This document shows positions 4,581 through 8,425 of a stretch of DNA of 8,425 bases, in pieces (the first letter of the stretch is position 1; every line of letters starts with the position of its first letter). This DNA comes from an uncultured Methanobrevibacter sp. (lineage in GTDB: Archaea; Methanobacteriota; Methanobacteria; Methanobacteriales; Methanobacteriaceae): the NCBI GenBank assembly GCA_904501935.1, contig CAJGDA010000068.1, forward strand, positions 1-8,425, read 5' to 3'. The notes under the pieces were generated by a model that made no database searches, was not told the origin of the DNA, and worked only from the letters and a program-made list of their open reading frames with translations. The translations under genes and the position numbers were made by a program.

Positions 4581-5273
4581 ATGTTAGATACAGTAGTCGA
4601 ACCAAAAGAACAATTGGAACTTGAAGCTGAAATAAAGGAACAAGCTCAAAAATTCCTAAAATATCTCAATTCAACACTTCCCGAAAGCATGGAACTGGAA
4701 TACGAAGGCTTTTACAGAAGAGGATTTTTTGTAAGTAAAAAAAGATATGCTGTAATTGAAGATGGCGAAATTATAGCAAAAGGATTGGAATTGGTTAGAA
4801 GAGACTGGGCGCCAATCGTTAAAAACACCCAAAAATCTGTTTTAATGGCTATTTTAAAAGAAGGAGATTCAGATAAGGCCATCAGCGAAGTGAAGAAGGT
4901 ATTAAAAAAAATCAAAAATGGAGAAGTCGACAAAAAAGATATGATAATCCACACACAAATCACAAAACCGCTTGACCAATACAAACAGGTCGGGCCCCAC
5001 GTAGTCGCTGCAAGGAAAATCGAAGAACATGGCATTAAAGTTACACGAGGAACCATCATCCAGTATATAATCGTAAAGGGAAAGGGATCTATCAGCCAAA
5101 GAGCAGTGCCTTATGAATATAGTGAAGGATATGCATATGACAAAGACTATTATATCCATAATCAACTGATTCCCGCAATTGAAAGGATAATGTATTCATT
5201 TGGATATACAAAAAAAGACTTGGAAGACATGGCGCGTGGAGAAGTCCAGCAAAGTTTGGATGCTTTTTTCTAA
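4581..5273 (+). CDS. polB2: DNA polymerase B small subunit (split PolB, C-terminal part)
   Basis: 230 residues, matching PolB2 of Methanobacteriales (about 223 residues in Methanothermobacter). It supplies the last part of the palm and the thumb of family-B polymerase. The exonuclease domain and first catalytic motifs are in PolB1, encoded elsewhere. Recognisable elements are the KKRY motif (53-56), GLELVRRDWAP (68-78), VGPHVVAARK (137-146) and DYYIHNQLIPAIERI (189-203). The D-T-D-S motif C is absent, as expected. The protein ends QQSLDAFF (223-230), a perfect PCNA-binding QxxLxxFF box at the very C-terminus. A TTG at 4578 precedes the ATG in frame, but the ATG is preferred. There is no ribosome binding site, and a TATA box lies just upstream. 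The next gene (HAD) has its own promoter overlapping this gene's 3' flank. Confidence 0.95.
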   Translation: MLDTVVEPKEQLELEAEIKEQAQKFLKYLNSTLPESMELEYEGFYRRGFFVSKKRYAVIEDGEIIAKGLELVRRDWAPIVKNTQKSVLMAILKEGDSDKAISEVKKVLKKIKNGEVDKKDMIIHTQITKPLDQYKQVGPHVVAARKIEEHGIKVTRGTIIQYIIVKGKGSISQRAVPYEYSEGYAYDKDYYIHNQLIPAIERIMYSFGYTKKDLEDMARGEVQQSLDAFF

Positions 5274-5277
5274 AAAA

Positions 5278-5293
5278 ATTTAAATATTTTTAA
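5278..5293 (+). promoter_or_regulatory. Leaderless promoter of the HAD gene
   Basis: AATTTAAATATTTTTA is centred 26 bases before the ATG at 5312, the normal TATA-to-start distance in archaea. Transcription would begin at or next to the A of ATG. No Shine-Dalgarno sequence is visible. The box begins 4 bases after the polB2 stop and its T-run could also end the polB2 transcript. Confidence 0.55.
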
Positions 5294-5311
5294 AGCAATA
5301 ATAACAATCAT

Positions 5312-6007
5312 ATGATTAAGAATGATGATGACCGTGTTGTCTTTTTCGATATAGACGGCACACTATTAGATACTTCAGATTTTGCTGAAACTGCAAGAAA
5401 AGCAGCTATTGGATTAATGGTAGATAATGGTTTGCCACTTGACAAGGATGAAGCATATGGTGTTTTAAAAACAATTATCCGTGAAAAAGGATCCAACTAT
5501 GGTAAGCACTTTAATGTTTTGACTCAAGTTGTCCTAGGCCATGAAGACCCAATGCTTGTAGCGCTAGGAATGATTACCTACCATAACGTTAAAATGGCTC
5601 TTTTAAGACCTTTTCCAAAAACAATTGATACTTTAATTTATCTTAAAAGTGAAGGATATCGCTTAGCAGTCATTTCAAACGGTATTACAATTAAACAATG
5701 GGAAAAACTTGTCAGACTCAATGTACACTCATTCTTTGATGAAGTGATAACATCCGAAGAGGTAGGCAAAGAAAAACCAAACAAATTAATCTATGATGTT
5801 GCACTTAGAAAAATGAAAGGAAATCCTGAAAAATCTGTTATGATTGGAAATAAATTCAAGGCAGATGCATTAGGTGCAGTTAATGCTGGAATGAGAGCAA
5901 TTCTTGTCAATTCTGATGTTACAGAAGAAGACAGAGAATACATCAGAACTGAAGCCCTAGATATTACAATTATTGAAGATATTGGTGATGTAGTAACTAT
6001 TTTATAA
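5312..6007 (+). CDS. HAD superfamily hydrolase (phosphoglycolate phosphatase-like)
   Basis: 231 residues with all four HAD motifs. Motif I is FFDIDGT (11-17, nucleophile Asp13, acid/base Asp15), motif II is ISNG (121-124, Ser122), motif III is Lys155 in EKPN, and motif IV is GNKFKAD (179-185), followed by ALGAVNAGM. In motif IV the first acidic position is Asn180, a substitution seen in some members of this branch; Asp185 remains. A helical cap lies between motifs I and II (about 20-100), so it is a subfamily-I type phosphatase. The substrate cannot be read from sequence: phosphoglycolate, a nucleotide or another small phosphate ester are possible. The start is fixed by the position of motif I and by the leaderless promoter. 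The gene converges on xth with a 19-base gap. Confidence 0.88.
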   Translation: MIKNDDDRVVFFDIDGTLLDTSDFAETARKAAIGLMVDNGLPLDKDEAYGVLKTIIREKGSNYGKHFNVLTQVVLGHEDPMLVALGMITYHNVKMALLRPFPKTIDTLIYLKSEGYRLAVISNGITIKQWEKLVRLNVHSFFDEVITSEEVGKEKPNKLIYDVALRKMKGNPEKSVMIGNKFKADALGAVNAGMRAILVNSDVTEEDREYIRTEALDITIIEDIGDVVTIL

Positions 6008-6016
6008 TCACCAAAT

Positions 6017-6028
6017 TTATTATTTTTT
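6017..6028 (+). terminator. Oligo-T terminator of the HAD gene
   Basis: TTTATTATTTTTT follows the HAD stop by about 10 bases, reaching into the xth stop codon. Six T in a row (6023-6028) is enough for archaeal termination. No hairpin is visible. Confidence 0.4.
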
Positions 6029-6800
6029 AAAATTCAAGTTCCAAGGTTACAGGACAGTGATCGGAACCATAAATTTCTGACAAGATTTCTGCTGACATTA
6101 CATTGTCTTTCATTTCTTCATTTACATAGAAATAGTCAAGTCTCCAGCCGGCATTCCTTTCACGTGCACGGGTTCTGTAGCTCCACCATGTAAAGTTGTT
6201 TTCACCTTCGTCAAACATCCTGAAAGTATCGACAAAACCTGCTTCCTCAAGTTGGTCAAGCCAAGCACGCTCTTCTGGCAAATATCCTGATTTTCCTTCA
6301 CAGTTTTTAGGATTGTAAACATCAATAGGATTGTGAGCAATGTTATAATCGCCGGTTATTACAAGGTTTTTACCCTGATTTTTAAGTTCAACAAGCTGTT
6401 CCAATAAAGCATCACAAAAAGCAACTTTAAAATCAAGCCTTTTAGCTTCCATACCACTGTTTGGGAAGTAAATATTGTATAAAATAAAATCAGGATATTC
6501 TATTCTTAAAACTCTGCCTTCACTGTCAAGTTCTTCAATGCCCAATCCTCTTACAACTTCAACAGGTTCAATTTTGGAGTATGTTCCAACTCCGCTGTAT
6601 CCTTTCTTTTCGGCTTCATTGAAGCACTTGTGAAAACCTTCAGCATCAGCCAACTTCTTTGGAATTTTATCAAGAGATGCCCTAACTTCCTGAAAGCTTA
6701 TAATATCGGCATCAGTATTTTCAAACCAATCCCAAAATTCATCTTTTTTTGAAACTGCCCTGATTCCATTTACATTCCAAGAAACCAGCTTAATTGACAT
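6027..6800 (-). CDS. xth: Exonuclease III family AP/uridine endonuclease (Mth212-like)
   Basis: 257 residues, the same length as Mth212 of M. thermautotrophicus, a well-studied ExoIII homologue that cuts at abasic sites and directly at deoxyuridine. All catalytic positions are present: Asn9 (SWNVNG), Glu38 (FQEVR), Tyr111 (YFPN), Asp151 and Asn153 (GDYNIAH), Asp222 (RLDYF), Asp247-His248 (GSDHCP). The block TWWSYRTRARERNAGWRLDY (204-223) is nearly identical to Mth212 from memory, so uridine endonuclease activity is plausible; it is not proven here. The start codon overlaps the pheS stop as TAATG, and GAGGAG about 10 bases upstream, inside pheS, provides the ribosome binding site. It is therefore transcribed and probably translationally coupled with pheS. 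It would act in base excision repair with polymerase and ligase. Confidence 0.94.
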   Translation of the reverse strand: MSIKLVSWNVNGIRAVSKKDEFWDWFENTDADIISFQEVRASLDKIPKKLADAEGFHKCFNEAEKKGYSGVGTYSKIEPVEVVRGLGIEELDSEGRVLRIEYPDFILYNIYFPNSGMEAKRLDFKVAFCDALLEQLVELKNQGKNLVITGDYNIAHNPIDVYNPKNCEGKSGYLPEERAWLDQLEEAGFVDTFRMFDEGENNFTWWSYRTRARERNAGWRLDYFYVNEEMKDNVMSAEILSEIYGSDHCPVTLELEF

Positions 6801-8344
6801 TATAATCTGACTCCTCTATCAATAGGCAATTCACGAAGCCATTTGATATCGCTTTTGTAAAGCATACGAATGTCTTCGACATCATACCTAATCATTGCAA
6901 GTCTTTCAATACCTAAACCGAAAGCCAAAGCAGGCTGATTGATTCCAAGAGGCTTTAATACTTCTGGCCTGAACATTCCAGCGCCTCCAAGTTCAATCCA
7001 ACTTTCTTTTTCCTCCAAATAGATTTCAGTTTCAGTGGATAAATAAGTGTAAGGGAAATAAGCAGGCCTGAACCTTACTTCAAAACCTAATTTCTTATAG
7101 AATTCCTTTAAGGTACCTAAAAGGTTTTGATAGCTTATTCCTTCATCACATACAAGCCCTTCAACTTGGTGGAATTCAGGCAAGTGCTTGTAATCGAAAG
7201 TTTCTCTTCTGAAAACCCTTCCAACAGAAAACATTTTGATTGGCGGTTCATGATTAAATAAGTGCTTAGTGGATATCCCGGTTGTGTGGGTTCTTAAAAC
7301 GCTTTGGCGTGCAATGTCTTCACTCCAGTCATATTGCCAACCGATAGAACCTGTATCAGCACCGGTTTCATGAGTCTCGGCAGTGAGTTTTACAAGATCC
7401 ATATCCGGCAAATCGCAGGTTAGAGGGTTTTTAAGATAGAATGTATCTTGCATTTCACGAGCCGCATGGTCTTGTGGTTGGAAAAGAGAATCAAAGTTCC
7501 AGAATGCAGATTCCACATATCCCCCATTATCTTCAGAAAATCCCATATTCAAGAAAATTTCTCTTATCTCATCAATGATAACTCTTAATGGGTGTTTTTT
7601 ACCTGCAAAAATAACAGGTGCTTCAGCATTAATGTCATATGGACGGTACTGTAAACTTTTCCATTCACCGTCTTTTAATTGTTGGTGTGTTAATTGAGTA
7701 GCTTGCTCTTGAATGGTGAAGCCCTCATTTAATATTGCTTCACCTTTATCTAAAAGTTTAAAAGAGTGTGAGGTATTCTTTTTAACAGTTAAGATGTTCT
7801 TCCTATCATTTAATTTTTTAAATCCATCCAAAAGGCCATCATCCAATTTAGTTTTTATAATATTTTTAGCTTCGGTCAAATGATGCAGCAATTCTTCATC
7901 TTCACCTAACTTATCTTTAAAATCGGAACCAATATCAGTGATTTTAACTTCACCTTTATCAATTTGCGCCCAATTTTTACGGCGTAACCATCCGATAGCA
8001 ATATTGGTTTCTTTTTTGTCAATACCTGCTTCATCAGACAAGTCTTTCATATGAATAGAACGTTTTTCAGCTAAAACATCCAATATTTTACGTTCCGGAA
8101 GACCTTTGTCAGCATAATCCAAACCCGCATCGGATAGGGAAATTTCTTCTTCAACATCCTTTTTGACTTCAATAATGTCTTTTGAAGCAAGGGATCCAGC
8201 CGCACTCATAACCGCTTTAATGTCCATATCAGCATTTTCAGCTATCTCTTCTGGAGTGGCATTCGGATTGGCTTCAAGTTCCTTTAAAACTTTTTTTTCA
8301 TAAATATGCAATTCATTAATGGTTTTTTTAATATCCTCACTCAT
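6800..8344 (-). CDS. pheS: Phenylalanine--tRNA ligase alpha subunit (archaeal type)
   Basis: 514 residues, the normal archaeal length. It charges tRNA-Phe as an alpha2-beta2 enzyme with PheT, which is not in the window. The first ~200 residues are the DNA-binding-like helix-turn-helix repeats of archaeal/eukaryotic PheS (for example NATPEEIAENADMDIKAV and RKILDVLAEKRSIHMKDL). The class II core follows: motif 1 helix region near 251-270, FWNFDSLFQPQDHAAREMQD (281-300), RTHTT (351-355), motif 2 from FSVGRVFRRETFD (372-384) to HLPEFHQVEG (387-396), GGAGMFRPEVLKPLG (453-467) and motif 3 GLGIERLA (476-483). GGTG lies 5 bases before the ATG. It is first in a two-gene unit with xth. Confidence 0.97.
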   Translation of the reverse strand: MSEDIKKTINELHIYEKKVLKELEANPNATPEEIAENADMDIKAVMSAAGSLASKDIIEVKKDVEEEISLSDAGLDYADKGLPERKILDVLAEKRSIHMKDLSDEAGIDKKETNIAIGWLRRKNWAQIDKGEVKITDIGSDFKDKLGEDEELLHHLTEAKNIIKTKLDDGLLDGFKKLNDRKNILTVKKNTSHSFKLLDKGEAILNEGFTIQEQATQLTHQQLKDGEWKSLQYRPYDINAEAPVIFAGKKHPLRVIIDEIREIFLNMGFSEDNGGYVESAFWNFDSLFQPQDHAAREMQDTFYLKNPLTCDLPDMDLVKLTAETHETGADTGSIGWQYDWSEDIARQSVLRTHTTGISTKHLFNHEPPIKMFSVGRVFRRETFDYKHLPEFHQVEGLVCDEGISYQNLLGTLKEFYKKLGFEVRFRPAYFPYTYLSTETEIYLEEKESWIELGGAGMFRPEVLKPLGINQPALAFGLGIERLAMIRYDVEDIRMLYKSDIKWLRELPIDRGVRL

Positions 8345-8393
8345 TTAAACACCAAAATTATAGATTAATAATATAATAATATATGTTTATAGG

Positions 8394-8406
8394 GATTTAT
8401 AAAAGT
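8394..8406 (-). promoter_or_regulatory. Candidate pheS promoter (TATA box)
   Basis: The minus strand reads ACTTTTATAAATC about 50-60 bases before the pheS ATG, which would place the transcript start near 8375. A second AT-rich stretch (8367-8385) could serve instead. The window ends at 8425, so anything further upstream is unseen. Confidence 0.4.
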
Positions 8407-8425
8407 ATGTAAAATTTAAAAAAAA

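Noticed and set aside
4712..5059. Hydrophobic open frame on the minus strand opposite polB2
   Set aside because: Antisense to a well-conserved polymerase gene; the apparent membrane character reflects the complement of Lys/Glu codons.

Overview
The window is an AT-rich segment of a methanogenic archaeon of the order Methanobacteriales, most likely Methanobrevibacter or a close relative. The evidence is a separately encoded C-terminal piece of the split family-B DNA polymerase (PolB2), an archaeal ribosomal protein S8e, an archaeal-type PheRS alpha chain, an exonuclease III resembling Mth212 of Methanothermobacter, the hydrogenase maturation protein HypE, TATA-type promoters and ribosome binding sites of the GGTGA/GAGGT type. 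From memory, the M. thermautotrophicus locus tags for PolB2 (MTH208) and the ExoIII homologue (MTH212) are also close together, so the backbone looks like a conserved neighbourhood. The species cannot be fixed from this sequence.

Layout: 17-487 (+) encodes a membrane-anchored staphylococcal-nuclease-like protein with a degraded active site. It meets, with no gap, a leftward operon at 2580-488: hypE, an RDD-family membrane protein and an unrecognised soluble protein. Upstream of that lies rps8e (3058-2684), with a hairpin/oligo-T terminator at its stop codon and a 191-bp upstream region holding a strong TATA box, an operator-like inverted repeat and a possible structured leader. Next are three short leftward genes (4399-3250) of unknown function: a small protein with a DUF2283-like look, an extremely acidic zinc-ribbon protein and a small acidic protein. 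Stacked, mutually exclusive hairpins separate the first from the second. These three genes look like a lineage-specific insertion between rps8e and polB2.

On the right, polB2 and a HAD-family hydrolase run rightward. Each has a TATA box so close to its ATG that the mRNA should be leaderless or nearly so. They converge on a leftward pair, pheS-xth, whose stop and start codons overlap as TAATG.

Functionally, the window mixes replication and repair (PolB2 with a terminal PCNA-binding motif; the AP/uridine endonuclease Xth), translation (S8e, PheS) and hydrogenase assembly (HypE makes the CN ligands of the NiFe site, central to methanogenesis). No mobile element, CRISPR array, rRNA or tRNA was found. 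No stretch longer than 300 bases lacks a gene. The least understood material is the accessory island at 3250-4399, its hairpin region at 4024-4069, and the rps8e upstream region at 3059-3249.
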